Source: Pedobacter sp. UBA1951
Lineage (GTDB): Bacteria > Bacteroidota > Bacteroidia > Sphingobacteriales > Sphingobacteriaceae
Length of the DNA stretch: 20,582 bases
Assembly: GCA_002336465.1 (NCBI GenBank)
Contig: DDEP01000006.1
Span: forward strand, 6,777 to 27,358
Reading direction: 5' to 3'
How positions within the stretch are numbered: position 1 is the stretch's first letter; each line of letters starts with the position of its first letter. Below the pieces are notes generated by a model. That model was not told the DNA's origin and searched no databases. It saw only the letters and a list, made by a program, of their open reading frames with translations. Shown here in pieces: positions 7,257 to 15,555 of the stretch. The translations under genes and the position numbers were made by a program.

Positions 7257-8192
7257 ATGGAATATATAAGCGGCATTTTAATTTTCTTGTTACTGGTTGT
7301 ACTTTTAAGCTCTTTTGTAACCGTTAAACAGGGAACCATTGCGGTGGTTACCGTATTTGGCAAATATAGAAGACAGTTACCTCCGGGATTAAATTTTAAA
7401 ATTCCTTTAATTGAACAGATACATGCACGTATATCGGTGCAAAATCGTTCTGTAGAACTTTCTTTTCAGGCCGTAACACAAGATCAGGCCAATGTTTATT
7501 TTAAAGCAATGTTACTTTATTCTGTATTAGATCAGAATGAAGAGACCATAAAAAATGTAGCGTTTAAATTTGTGGATCAAAATAACCTGATGCAGGCATT
7601 GATCAGAACCATTGAGGGTTCGATAAGAGCATATGTAGCCACGCAAAAACAAGCCAACGTACTTGCACAGCGTAATGAGATTGTTGAGCATGTAAAACAT
7701 CAGATAGACCCTGTTCTAGAAACTTGGGGCTACCATTTACAAGACCTACAGTTGAATGATATTACATTTGACGAAGAGATTATGCGTTCAATGAGTAGGG
7801 TAGTGGCTTCTAATAACTTAAAAGCTGCAGCCGAAAATGAAGGGCAAGCACTTTTAATTACCAAGACCAAAGGAGCCGAAGCTGATGGTAATGCGATAAA
7901 AATAGCAGCAACTGCAGAGCGTGAGGCAGCCCAGTTACGTGGACAAGGTATAGCTTTATTTAGAGAAGAAGTGGCAAAAGGTATGACCAATGCAGCTCAA
8001 GAAATGCAACAGGCTAATTTAGACACTTCGGTAATTTTATTTACCATGTGGACTGAAGCGATTAAGCAGTTTGCCGAGTATAGCGAAGGCAATGTAATCT
8101 TTTTGGATGGCAGTACAGAAGGAATGAACAATACAATGAAGCAACTGATGGCCATGCAATTGAATAAACAGGCCGAACCTAAAAAAAGCTGA
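7257..8192 (+). CDS. SPFH/Band 7 domain membrane protein (prohibitin/stomatin-like)
   Basis: Membrane-scaffold protein of the SPFH superfamily, whose members oligomerise at the membrane and are linked to microdomain organisation or protease control. The 311-aa protein has one N-terminal membrane helix (about 4-22) followed by the SPFH domain (about 22-190), with the characteristic VKQGTIAVVTVFGKY and PPGLNFKIP segments. A charged Ala/Glu-rich helical, coiled-coil-like region covers about 185-255 (AAENEGQALL, ATAEREAAQL). The C-terminal part (256-311) ends in a Lys-rich tail. The NfeD gene that often accompanies bacterial stomatins is not adjacent, and neither is an FtsH gene. It is a single-gene unit ending at a bidirectional terminator. 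The family call is firm; the cellular role is open. Confidence 0.9.
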   Translation: MEYISGILIFLLLVVLLSSFVTVKQGTIAVVTVFGKYRRQLPPGLNFKIPLIEQIHARISVQNRSVELSFQAVTQDQANVYFKAMLLYSVLDQNEETIKNVAFKFVDQNNLMQALIRTIEGSIRAYVATQKQANVLAQRNEIVEHVKHQIDPVLETWGYHLQDLQLNDITFDEEIMRSMSRVVASNNLKAAAENEGQALLITKTKGAEADGNAIKIAATAEREAAQLRGQGIALFREEVAKGMTNAAQEMQQANLDTSVILFTMWTEAIKQFAEYSEGNVIFLDGSTEGMNNTMKQLMAMQLNKQAEPKKS

Positions 8193-8211
8193 ACCAACAA
8201 AATAAATAGCT

Positions 8212-8246
8212 AAAAAAAGCGAGAGTTAAATTCCTCTCACTTTTTT
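8212..8246. terminator. Bidirectional terminator between the SPFH and DUF1579 genes
   Basis: A GAGAG arm (8221-8225) pairs with CTCTC (8234-8238), extended by one further G-C pair past a mismatch. The stem is flanked by seven A residues on the left and a T tract from 8241 on the right, so it can act on both strands. The T tract overlaps the stop codon of the minus-strand DUF1579 gene. Confidence 0.72.
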
Positions 8247-8739
8247 ATTTCCTGTAATAAATACTTTCGGTGGCTTTAGCTTCAACACCATCGGGAGAGA
8301 TATTAAAAGCCCTGATTAAAAACTGTTCAGAGTTCATGATTTCTAATTCGGTGCGCCAACCCCAGCGCTCTGGATAATCTAAGCTACCGTAACTTCCCAA
8401 TACCCAAAATCCTTTTTTATTTTCTTCCCCTTCAGAAAGCATAATACCTGTACCCATATGAAAACTGTCAACCCAACTGCATTGGCATTTGTTGTTGTCT
8501 AAATCAAATCCCCATATCATGATGCCTTCAAAAGGTTTGCCTTGTACACTGCCTTTATACTCATAACGAATAAATCTATCACCTAAAACAGCAGTAATTT
8601 TTGCCTCCATTGGAGATTCATCTGCCAATACATCTTTCTCAAACCAAGTGCGTGTATTACCATCCCAATTACCAATTAAGGTATGGAGTTTCCAATGTGG
8701 GCCACTTTCTTTTGAAGTATCAAATTTACTTTTGCTCAT
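8245..8739 (-). CDS. DUF1579 family protein
   Basis: A 164-aa cytoplasmic protein matching what I know of DUF1579, a small beta-rich family. Recognisable features are the N-terminal HWKLHTLIGNWDG (15-27), a central GKPFEGIMIWGFD stretch with regularly spaced aromatic residues, and a closing ATESIYYRK. No signal peptide or membrane helix is present. The function of the family is not established; a lipocalin-like ligand-binding barrel is often suggested from the strand pattern. It is a single gene, convergent with the SPFH gene and divergent from the lipoprotein at 8793, with 53 bp to share for promoters. Confidence 0.8.
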   Translation of the reverse strand: MSKSKFDTSKESGPHWKLHTLIGNWDGNTRTWFEKDVLADESPMEAKITAVLGDRFIRYEYKGSVQGKPFEGIMIWGFDLDNNKCQCSWVDSFHMGTGIMLSEGEENKKGFWVLGSYGSLDYPERWGWRTELEIMNSEQFLIRAFNISPDGVEAKATESIYYRK

Positions 8740-8792
8740 TCTTCTAATATAAGGATTTTATTTAGCTTTACTCACTACAGAAAGTATAATGG

Positions 8793-9410
8793 ATGAGATC
8801 AAATTTTATAAAAATCCTACTGTTTTTTACGTGCTTTACGCTCTCATGTCGTAACGATAAGAAACCTGTTCAAGCATTGGTAAAAGATGATGCACAGCAG
8901 TATTATAATGCAGTTATAGGTTGGCGTATTGATGTTCCTCAAGGTTACAGACAAACGCATGAAAACAGTTTAAAACTGAATGATGAGAACGGGAAAAATG
9001 CTGTGAAACAAAATTACAATACCGAGGTTGAGACAGATAGTATCATACACCTGATCAGCTTCCAGAAAAACCAATTTAACCTTTTTGATTCTACCTTAAA
9101 GAAATTTGATGCGAAACGTGATGGAGATTATTTGAAAAATAATGTGGCTACGCAAAAAATGCTTTATGATATTTATGCTGCCCAAAAAATAAAGATAGAC
9201 ACTGCTTCATTTATCCAAAAAATAGCTGATGTACCTTTTCAGGTGTTTAACATCAAAATTTACGGGCCTAATGGCGGCATAGTTATGCAACAACAAATGT
9301 ATGCAGCGTTGATTAAAGGTTATGATCTGGGAATAAATATTTCGTTTAATAACGAAGTGGATAAAGATGTTCTGCTAAACGCTTTGAAAACTTCAACTTT
9401 TGAAAAATAA
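8793..9410 (+). CDS. Putative lipoprotein, first gene of the TPK-like/GNAT operon
   Basis: A 205-aa exported protein I do not recognise. It begins with a lipoprotein-like signal sequence (MRSNFIKILLFF, then TLSC with Cys19); Thr at -3 makes the lipobox imperfect. The mature part is mixed alpha/beta, with a GWRIDVPQGYR motif near residues 43-53 and a NISFNNEVDKDVLLNALKTS ending. That arrangement recalls small PsbP-like or DUF1795-type lipoproteins, whose domain opens with a similar 'ip-PxGw' strand and closes with a helix after a beta sheet; this is only a shape resemblance. The downstream TPK-like gene starts 3 bp after the stop, so the two are almost certainly co-transcribed. A -7-like TAGCTTTA at 8763-8770 may be its promoter. 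Confidence 0.75.
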   Translation: MRSNFIKILLFFTCFTLSCRNDKKPVQALVKDDAQQYYNAVIGWRIDVPQGYRQTHENSLKLNDENGKNAVKQNYNTEVETDSIIHLISFQKNQFNLFDSTLKKFDAKRDGDYLKNNVATQKMLYDIYAAQKIKIDTASFIQKIADVPFQVFNIKIYGPNGGIVMQQQMYAALIKGYDLGINISFNNEVDKDVLLNALKTSTFEK

Positions 9411-9413
9411 AAT

Positions 9414-9977
9414 ATGTCATCACATCATATTGTAAAAGAAAAACAAGAACCTGCATTGTATATTCATGAGCTGGATAATTTTGATGAAGAATACTTAGGC
9501 CAGCTTTTAGAATGGAGCCCTACTATTATTACTTCAGGGCAGGAATATGAAAAAGTAATCTCGCTAGGTTTAAAGGTAGATTTTGTGATAGGAGATATAG
9601 ATACTAACTTATTGCAAGAACATACTAAAGTTATTGCCCCAAATGGTGGTTTAATGGATACTGCTTTGAGGTACCTGATTGCAGAAAAATATCCTGCTGT
9701 AAACATTATTAGCAAGGTTAGCAAGTTTGACGACCTGATTGATTTTGTACCTTACATTAACATTGTGCTGTTTACTGGTAATGAGAAATATTATGTCATT
9801 AAAAAGGATTTTAGCGTTTGGAAACCTAAGGATTCGGTTTTCTTGATAGATATTATATCTTATTTTGAAACAGATAACTTGGAACAACAAGATGATGGTA
9901 CTTTTGTGGTAATAGAAGATGGTATGGTAAGTTTTAACTTTAATACTCCATTTTTATTTATAGGAGAACGCATATGA
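9414..9977 (+). CDS. Divergent thiamine pyrophosphokinase-like protein
   Basis: A 187-aa protein with the outline of thiamine pyrophosphokinase (TPK), which transfers pyrophosphate from ATP to thiamine. The support is the N-terminal Rossmann-like half: TIITSG (37-42), LGLKVDFVIGDIDT (51-64), corresponding to the family's 'G-x-x-P-D-x-x-I-G-D-x-D-S' segment, then MDTALRYLIAEKYP (81-94), where the family has its 'T-D-x-x-x-A-L' helix. The usual K-D-x-T-D is replaced by PNGGLMDT, and the G-G-R-x-D-H thiamine-site motif by SKFDDLIDF. It is also shorter than typical TPKs, which run a little over 200 aa. Catalytic activity is therefore doubtful and it may be a repurposed paralogue. Its stop overlaps the GNAT start (ATGA), and it starts 3 bp after the lipoprotein, so translation is probably coupled across the operon. 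Confidence 0.68.
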   Translation: MSSHHIVKEKQEPALYIHELDNFDEEYLGQLLEWSPTIITSGQEYEKVISLGLKVDFVIGDIDTNLLQEHTKVIAPNGGLMDTALRYLIAEKYPAVNIISKVSKFDDLIDFVPYINIVLFTGNEKYYVIKKDFSVWKPKDSVFLIDIISYFETDNLEQQDDGTFVVIEDGMVSFNFNTPFLFIGERI

Positions 9978-10468
9978 TTACACTTAGAAAAGCAAGAGAG
10001 CAGGATTTGCCTGTTATAGCCGATATTGCTGAAAGAACATGGCCCGTAACTTATGGCGGTATCATAAGTTCTGAGCAATTGCGTTACATGTTGGATAGAA
10101 TGTACAGTCATGTAGAGTTGCTCTCTCAATTGGAAAAAGGACATACTTTTCTAATTCTGAGCAATGATATGGTAGATAGTGGTTTTGCAGGATTTTCTGT
10201 AGATGAGAACGAAGGCAATGTTTATAAATTGCATAAGCTTTACGTTATACCCGATGCTCAGGGTGGTGGTTTTGGCAAATTTCTGATCAATGAAGTGGTA
10301 GATCAAGTGCGTAAAGCAGGAGGAGCGTATTTACAGCTTAATGTAAACAGAGCCAATAAAGCCAAAGATTTTTACGAGAGAATGGGGTTCAGGGTAAAAG
10401 AAACCGTAGATATTGATATTGGTAATGGTTTTTATATGAACGATTATGTGATGGAAATCGCATTATAA
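9974..10468 (+). CDS. GNAT family N-acetyltransferase
   Basis: A 164-aa single-domain acetyl-CoA-dependent acetyltransferase. The fold is seen as ITLRKAREQDLPVIADIAE (2-20, strand 1 and helix 1), then LHKLYVIPDAQGGGFGKFLI (86-105). That second segment contains the acetyl-CoA pyrophosphate loop Q-G-G-G-F-G (96-101). LNVNRANKAKDFYERMGF (122-139) is the typical motif B, including the Asn and Tyr positions. Full length and intact. It is the last gene of a three-gene operon, with its ATG overlapping the previous stop by 4 bp, and is followed by a strong terminator. The acceptor substrate, whether a small molecule or a protein N-terminus as in RimI-type enzymes, cannot be told from sequence. Confidence 0.9.
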   Translation: MITLRKAREQDLPVIADIAERTWPVTYGGIISSEQLRYMLDRMYSHVELLSQLEKGHTFLILSNDMVDSGFAGFSVDENEGNVYKLHKLYVIPDAQGGGFGKFLINEVVDQVRKAGGAYLQLNVNRANKAKDFYERMGFRVKETVDIDIGNGFYMNDYVMEIAL

Positions 10469-10470
10469 AT

Positions 10471-10508
10471 AAAAAGAGGCTGTTTAAATTTTAAACAGCC
10501 TCTTTTTT
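10471..10508. terminator. Bidirectional terminator after the GNAT gene
   Basis: A perfect 13-bp inverted repeat (10476-10488 with 10490-10502, arm starting GAGGCTGTTTAA) is flanked by five A residues on the left and six T residues on the right. It stands between the convergent GNAT and M28 genes and fits termination on both strands. It is the strongest such structure in the window. Confidence 0.88.
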
Positions 10509-10522
10509 ATGGTTCGTTTGGT

Positions 10523-11845
10523 TTATCTTCTGCTTTCAAGTTTAGGAATACGTGTAGGTGTATCTTTGCCTGCAATAATGCTAACTGCACTTTTTGCAAT
10601 AGCTTTAATGGTTGATAAGATATTTTCTACATCAAGCGTTGAATACTCATCTTTAACTGTATGATAGAACTTATCTATATCAATTTGATCTGTACTGATG
10701 GTATGCGCAGGAACACCTAAAGCCGCTAAAGTGGCGTTATCACTTCTATAGAAAAGATTTTGTTCTTTATATGGATCCGGATGGAAAGTAAACTCAGTAC
10801 CTTCTAAGTTCTTTTGTAAGATTTGTCCGAAATCTGATTTTTCATAGCCTGTAATAAAAGCGGTATTCTTGCCAAATTTGCTGTCTTTACCAATCATCTC
10901 TATATTGAACATTGCTACTACATCATCAGGGTTTAGTTTCTGAGAGAAATAACGGGCTCCAAATCCACCTATCTCTTCGGCAGTGAAAGCCACGAAGATT
11001 AAAGTACGTTCATTCTTGTTCAGTTTTTTATAATATCTTGCTAAAGCAATTACGGCAGATGTACCAGAAGCATCATCATCTGCACCATTCATGATACTAT
11101 CGCCCTCTAAAGGTTTAACAATACCCATATGGTCATAATGTCCGCTAAAAATTACCAATTCCTTAGCTTTAGATTTGCCCGGTATCATACCTGCAACATT
11201 AAATAAAGGTGCTTTAGTAACGGTATTTTTAAGTTCTACCTTAAAATCGTTCTGAACGTTCTCTACATCTAAAACAAAAACCACGGCACTACCAGCACCT
11301 GCTTTGTAATCTTTTTCATCAACAATGGCACCTCTACCTGCAAATCCTTTTAAACGTTTAAAAGCATCTACAAATTTCACATCTACAAGAACCAATTGAT
11401 TTTTTGTGCTTCTTGATAGGGTTCTGTATTGGCTGATAAAATCTTTACTCTCATCTAATTTGATCCATCCTTCGCTGTTGCTCTTATCAAAAGTTAGGTT
11501 TTCAGCAGTATTGTTACCTGCTACTAAAATATTCTCAGGAGCAATGCTTTTACCATCAATGGTAACTTTAGCTTCGGCGGGTTTAATCTGATATTTATAA
11601 AAGGTTTGGCGGTAACCATTTTCTCCGTCAAGAGGTTTTAAGCCAATATCTTTAAATTCTTTTTCAATAAATGTGGCGGCTTTATCAATGCCCGGCGAGA
11701 AAGTTGCTCGGCCCTGCATATCATCGCTGCTTAGGGTTTTAATTAGGTGATCAACATAATCTTTGGTAATGATCTTATCGATCTGTTGGGCATAACTTAA
11801 AGAAGCTATCCATACTAAGGCTAAGGTATAAATTGTTTTTTTCAT
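10523..11845 (-). CDS. Exported M28 family zinc aminopeptidase
   Basis: Secreted or periplasmic aminopeptidase of family M28 with a co-catalytic two-zinc site. The 440-aa protein has a classical signal peptide (MKKTIYTLALVW, cleavage near SYAQ at 17-20). An inserted PA-like region probably covers about 95-215, and the catalytic core about 216-425. Visible metal and catalytic residues: HYDHMG with His236, NGADDDASG with Asp256 (zinc bridging) and neighbouring acids, AEEIGG with Glu290/Glu291, NIEMIG with Glu316, and YHTVKDE with His395. The Glu at 316 stands where many members have Asp. The ATG is 16 bp downstream of the M61 gene's stop on the same strand, so the two are very likely co-transcribed. 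The pair could degrade peptides outside the cytoplasmic membrane; the exact substrates are unknown. Confidence 0.93.
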   Translation of the reverse strand: MKKTIYTLALVWIASLSYAQQIDKIITKDYVDHLIKTLSSDDMQGRATFSPGIDKAATFIEKEFKDIGLKPLDGENGYRQTFYKYQIKPAEAKVTIDGKSIAPENILVAGNNTAENLTFDKSNSEGWIKLDESKDFISQYRTLSRSTKNQLVLVDVKFVDAFKRLKGFAGRGAIVDEKDYKAGAGSAVVFVLDVENVQNDFKVELKNTVTKAPLFNVAGMIPGKSKAKELVIFSGHYDHMGIVKPLEGDSIMNGADDDASGTSAVIALARYYKKLNKNERTLIFVAFTAEEIGGFGARYFSQKLNPDDVVAMFNIEMIGKDSKFGKNTAFITGYEKSDFGQILQKNLEGTEFTFHPDPYKEQNLFYRSDNATLAALGVPAHTISTDQIDIDKFYHTVKDEYSTLDVENILSTIKAIAKSAVSIIAGKDTPTRIPKLESRR

Positions 11846-11861
11846 GTGCTATCTGTATGAT

Positions 11862-13691
11862 TTATTTTATCCGCGAATTTAACCAGCTATCTCTGAAAGT
11901 TTTTTGGGCATCAGTTAAATTAGCTCCTGTGCTTTCTATTGTAACCAGTTCCATTATAGGATTCTCTAGGAATGTAAGGCGAGTTGTTTTTTCTACTCCT
12001 TGTCTTTTATAAACAATATCAATTGTATCGCCAGGTTTGTGTTTTTCTGCAATTTTTTCAAAATCAGTTACAGATTTGATTTCTGTTCCATCGGCTTTAA
12101 CCAATACATCATCAATGTCAAGTCCAGCGGTGTAAGCAGCAGAGCCGTTTAAAGTTGCAGGCAAAGTAATTTCACCTTTGTTATCAGTTAAGCGGCCCAG
12201 ATCATTATAGGCTTTTCCAGCAAATCTTTTCCTCAGAACTAATCCTGCATTTTTAAGCAATGCTTCATAATTTTCTTTTTTGGTAGAATAGATGTAATCT
12301 CTAAAGAAATTAGCAGCAAAAGAAGGGTTTTTGGTTAGGGTTGCCAGCGTTTTCTCTAAATCAGGAATGGTATAAGCAATTTCTGTTTTGCCATAGGCTT
12401 TCCAGAGTGCACGCATATAATCATCTAAAGTTAACTTAAAATCACTGCGTAATCTTAAATCTAAAGCTAAGGCAACTGCGGCGCCATAGGTATAATATGA
12501 AGTAAAGATATTTTGCTTGTTGGTTTGATCTATAGATGTTGCAGCATCTGCAAATACCGCATATCTGCTCGATTGTACTGGCGAAAAGTTTTTAGCTCCA
12601 GGCGAATTTAACACTGAATTAACTAAGCCATTAAACACCATTAATATATTTTCCAGATTTCTAAAGCCTGCTCGTTTAAGAACTAAGTTGCCATAATATT
12701 GAGTAAAACCTTCAGCAATCCATAACTCATCACTTACATTAGCCTGTGTAAAATCAAAGGGTTCTAAAGTTTTAGGGCGTAAACGTTCTACGTTCCATGC
12801 GTGAAAAAATTCGTGAGAGAAAGTGCCTAATAAATTACTTTCATATCCCTTTATACTTGGGGTACGTTGCACAATTACTGTTGAATTGCGGTGTTCCATA
12901 CCATCGCCGGCATAAGTTGGATGCACGCAATGCAGAAAATAATAATTGCCATAATCAAAATTAGGAAGCTCCCCAAAAATGGCTTGCTGTTCGGCTACCA
13001 TGGTTTCGAGCATTTTTGCATAATTGTTAACTGCTTCTTGGCTGTCATTTACATGCGAAACCAGATGAACGGTTTGGGTTTTCCCATCAGGGTTTTTCAC
13101 TTGCCAGCTAGCTGTTTTATAATTGGCAATCTCTATGGGGCTATCCATAAAGAATTGAAAGTCTTTAGCATAATAAGCTCCGTTAGACATTGGCTTAAGC
13201 TGGGTAGCCACTTTCCATTCGGTATTGTCTTTTAAATCAAACTTAACAAGACGGGGCCTTTTGTCCATTCCTGTAGGAAAAGCAAATGTTGAAGGAATAT
13301 TCATGTGCGCGTGATCTTGGCCAAAAGCAGCGTAAGTACCATCAACCCAATTGCCAAATACTGTATAAGTTACTTTTACGGTTGAAGTAGGTTTGCTCAC
13401 TTCATAAATATCGCCTGCGGGTTGTTTGAGGTTAAGCGCTTTCCCATTTTGATCAAAGGCTTTAAAATTATATATGTTTTTGCCAAATTCATGTGTGGCG
13501 TACCTGCCCGGAGATGAGCGGCTAAAACGGATTTTTAAGGGTTGGTTCAAGGGAACATTTGGTATGAGCATTGAAACCTGCGCCTCGTGATGGTTAGCGT
13601 TTGGAAAACTAACCTGATAGCTGATCTCCTGCTGGGCATTGGCGGTTAATGCCAATGCTAAAACTGCGGTAGTGAAAATCAATTTCTTCAT
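11862..13691 (-). CDS. Exported M61 family metallopeptidase with C-terminal PDZ domain
   Basis: M61 (glycyl aminopeptidase-type) peptidase. The 609-aa protein starts with a signal peptide (MKKLIFTTAVLALAL, cleavage near ANAQ at 17-20). An N-terminal beta-rich domain covers about 22-200 and the thermolysin-like catalytic domain about 220-480. The zinc motif is HEFFHAWN at 293-300 (His293, Glu294, His297), with third ligand Glu327 in AEGFTQYY. A PDZ domain occupies about 480-575; GLDIDDVLVKADG (523-535) is its carboxylate-binding and turn region. This domain order is standard for bacterial M61. It leads a minus-strand pair with M28, 16 bp apart. Upstream is 173 bp of AT-rich DNA before the DUF4407 stop, with no consensus promoter that I could find. 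Specificity for N-terminal Gly/Ala is known for the type enzyme and only inferred here. Confidence 0.93.
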   Translation of the reverse strand: MKKLIFTTAVLALALTANAQQEISYQVSFPNANHHEAQVSMLIPNVPLNQPLKIRFSRSSPGRYATHEFGKNIYNFKAFDQNGKALNLKQPAGDIYEVSKPTSTVKVTYTVFGNWVDGTYAAFGQDHAHMNIPSTFAFPTGMDKRPRLVKFDLKDNTEWKVATQLKPMSNGAYYAKDFQFFMDSPIEIANYKTASWQVKNPDGKTQTVHLVSHVNDSQEAVNNYAKMLETMVAEQQAIFGELPNFDYGNYYFLHCVHPTYAGDGMEHRNSTVIVQRTPSIKGYESNLLGTFSHEFFHAWNVERLRPKTLEPFDFTQANVSDELWIAEGFTQYYGNLVLKRAGFRNLENILMVFNGLVNSVLNSPGAKNFSPVQSSRYAVFADAATSIDQTNKQNIFTSYYTYGAAVALALDLRLRSDFKLTLDDYMRALWKAYGKTEIAYTIPDLEKTLATLTKNPSFAANFFRDYIYSTKKENYEALLKNAGLVLRKRFAGKAYNDLGRLTDNKGEITLPATLNGSAAYTAGLDIDDVLVKADGTEIKSVTDFEKIAEKHKPGDTIDIVYKRQGVEKTTRLTFLENPIMELVTIESTGANLTDAQKTFRDSWLNSRIK

Positions 13692-13864
13692 GGTATAAAT
13701 TTATAGATTGAAATTAATATTTACCGCTTAATTTTTAGCTTTTGTGAACCTATTGTTACTTGTCTTGTTGATTTATTTTGTAGAATAGGGAGAGAATATG
13801 GTTCTATTTACTCTTTTTATCTGTTTTATTGTGGAGTTTAGGAAAATAATCTGGTGTGAAGAAC

Positions 13865-14968
13865 TTAGATGTCTTCATCTAATCTTTTGGATTGCATTTC
13901 TGTAATTCTCTCTTCTATGCCCGTTTGCACACGATGTGAGTAGGTCTGGTCTGTTACTTCAATGTCGAAATCTCTGTCTTTATCTGAAGTGTGGTTTTCT
14001 ACCTGTTCTGCATTGAGTATAGCATGATCATAGGTTCCTTTGCCGCTCATTAATTTTACAAATACGGGTAAACATTCAAAGAAGATAAACAGCAACCCGA
14101 TAAATGTTACGGCCATGGCAGTACCCGTATCTCGTGTACCATCCTGTTTATAGCCTAGTTGACCTAAAGCCCAATTCCTATCGGCAAAACCTGCAATTGC
14201 ACTAAGGCTATCTAATTGTTTTGAAGTGTATAGCTTCTCGCTCATTAACCCATCAAACTGCTTTCTGCCATCAATAAATGATTCCATCTTTTTTAGAGAA
14301 GCATTTAAAGTATCCAGATTTTCTTCTCGCTTTTTAAGCTCAGCTTCTTTGCGTTTGGCATAAGGCCCATAGCCCATTACGCCTGAAGTTTCGGAAGTCT
14401 TATTTCCAAAGATTTCAAAATTAAGTTTCTGACGGTCATTTTTAATGGTGGCCGCCATAGAATCCCGCTGTTTTTTTACATCGTTAAGTTTACCTATTTC
14501 TATGGCGTACTTATTTTCAAAAGCTTTGTTTATCGTGTCTATTTTAGAACGTTGCCCATTTAGGTAACTTACTTTTAATTTTTCTTTGATTTCCTTATCA
14601 AATATTTTCAGCTCAAGAGGTCGCGAAATTACAATACCTATCATGATCGCTAGTAAAATACGCGGCGTGGCCTGTAAGATTTGCTTATTGGTCGTTGCAT
14701 TTTTATTGATACTGGATACAATATAGCGATCCATGTTAAAGATGGCTAAGCCCCAAATAAGTCCAAATAATATTGCTGCGAGCCAATCTAGATCAGAGCC
14801 CTTAAATACAAAATACATTGCATAACCACCAGATAATGCCGCAAAAAGACCGGTAAAAAAGATGGTTGCGCCAATGCCAACATACTTATTATGTTCTGTA
14901 GAATGTTTTTCAAGGGTATTGATGTGTGCCCCAGAGCAAAACCAAAAAAAGCGGGTAAGATTATGCAT
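13865..14968 (-). CDS. DUF4407 domain membrane protein
   Basis: A 367-aa membrane protein matching DUF4407, a family common in Bacteroidota and of unknown function. Three membrane helices lie in the N-terminal third (about 30-54, 61-78 and 102-118). The family's hallmark FWFCSGA start (8-14), FNMDRYIVSS (77-86) and ISRPLELKIFD (114-124) are all present. A long charged coiled-coil-like loop (about 125-255) follows, then a fourth helix (283-305) and a polar tail. The topology suggests that the coiled coil projects from one side of the membrane. It is a single-gene unit, with 173 bp on both sides separating it from the M61 gene and the divergent rhodanese gene. No partner that would explain its role is adjacent. 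Confidence 0.88.
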   Translation of the reverse strand: MHNLTRFFWFCSGAHINTLEKHSTEHNKYVGIGATIFFTGLFAALSGGYAMYFVFKGSDLDWLAAILFGLIWGLAIFNMDRYIVSSINKNATTNKQILQATPRILLAIMIGIVISRPLELKIFDKEIKEKLKVSYLNGQRSKIDTINKAFENKYAIEIGKLNDVKKQRDSMAATIKNDRQKLNFEIFGNKTSETSGVMGYGPYAKRKEAELKKREENLDTLNASLKKMESFIDGRKQFDGLMSEKLYTSKQLDSLSAIAGFADRNWALGQLGYKQDGTRDTGTAMAVTFIGLLFIFFECLPVFVKLMSGKGTYDHAILNAEQVENHTSDKDRDFDIEVTDQTYSHRVQTGIEERITEMQSKRLDEDI

Positions 14969-15116
14969 CTATTTTTTATTTATTATTAAACGCTTAGGGT
15001 ATGAAGTTGTTACAAAAAAAGTGAAATAGAAAATTAGACCAATTTCTCCTATAATATGGTTTGTTTGGTAAAAGTAAAGCTCGCTTAAGTGGATAATGAT
15101 ATTACAGGGATTTATT

Positions 15117-15124
15117 TATCTTTG
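15117..15124 (+). promoter_or_regulatory. Possible -7 element for the rhodanese gene
   Basis: TATCTTTG matches TAnnTTTG exactly and lies 17 bp before the ATG at 15142, giving a leader of about 10 nt. No TTG is seen 19-21 bp upstream, so only half the promoter is supported. Confidence 0.42.
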
Positions 15125-15141
15125 AAAAAAAGAAATGCACA

Positions 15142-15459
15142 ATGAAAGAGATTACAGTTCAGGAACTAAAACAAAAAATTGACAATAAAGAAGATTTTCA
15201 ATTGATCGATGTAAGAGAAACCTTTGAATACGAAATGTCTAATTTAGATGGAGTTAATATTCCATTGGGAGGCATTTTAATAGAGGCTGATAAGATAGAC
15301 AGAGACAAACCGGTAATTGTACAATGCCGCAGTGGCAAAAGAAGTGCTGCAGCCATTATGCAATTAGAACAGGTTCATGGTTTCGATAATTTATATAATT
15401 TAAAAGGCGGTATTTTAGCTTGGCAAGAAGCTTTTGATCCCAACATGCCAGTTTATTAG
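15142..15459 (+). CDS. Single-domain rhodanese-like sulfurtransferase
   Basis: A 105-aa cytoplasmic single-domain rhodanese. The domain fills the whole protein: LIDVRETFEYEMSNLDGVNIP forms the CH2A-like first half in two pieces (21-31, 32-41), and the active-site loop is QCRSGKRS with catalytic Cys62. The C-terminal LKGGILAWQ motif (88-96) is typical. A six-residue loop (C-R-S-G-K-R) fits sulfurtransferases of the GlpE/PspE type rather than Cdc25-type phosphatases. Physiological sulfur donor and acceptor are unknown. It probably forms a unit with the small membrane protein that follows, ending at the palindromic terminator at 15741. An out-of-frame ATG 7 bp upstream is ignored because it opens only a 15-codon reading frame. 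Confidence 0.92.
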   Translation: MKEITVQELKQKIDNKEDFQLIDVRETFEYEMSNLDGVNIPLGGILIEADKIDRDKPVIVQCRSGKRSAAAIMQLEQVHGFDNLYNLKGGILAWQEAFDPNMPVY

Positions 15460-15555
15460 TATTTGAAATAGAGCGCGGCTGCTTGGATAATTGATTGAAG
15501 CAGCATGGGTGAAATGCAGATAAATCATTTTTGCCTGCTCTCCTTAGAAAGAAGT

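Noticed and set aside
7241..7327. Out-of-frame upstream ORF of 28 codons overlapping the SPFH start
   Set aside because: It begins 16 bp before the SPFH ATG and has no recognisable features; a regulatory uORF cannot be supported from one sequence.
12891..13235. 114-codon plus-strand ORF inside the M61 gene
   Set aside because: It is the antisense shadow of the conserved M61 catalytic region, has no start signal and resembles no protein family.
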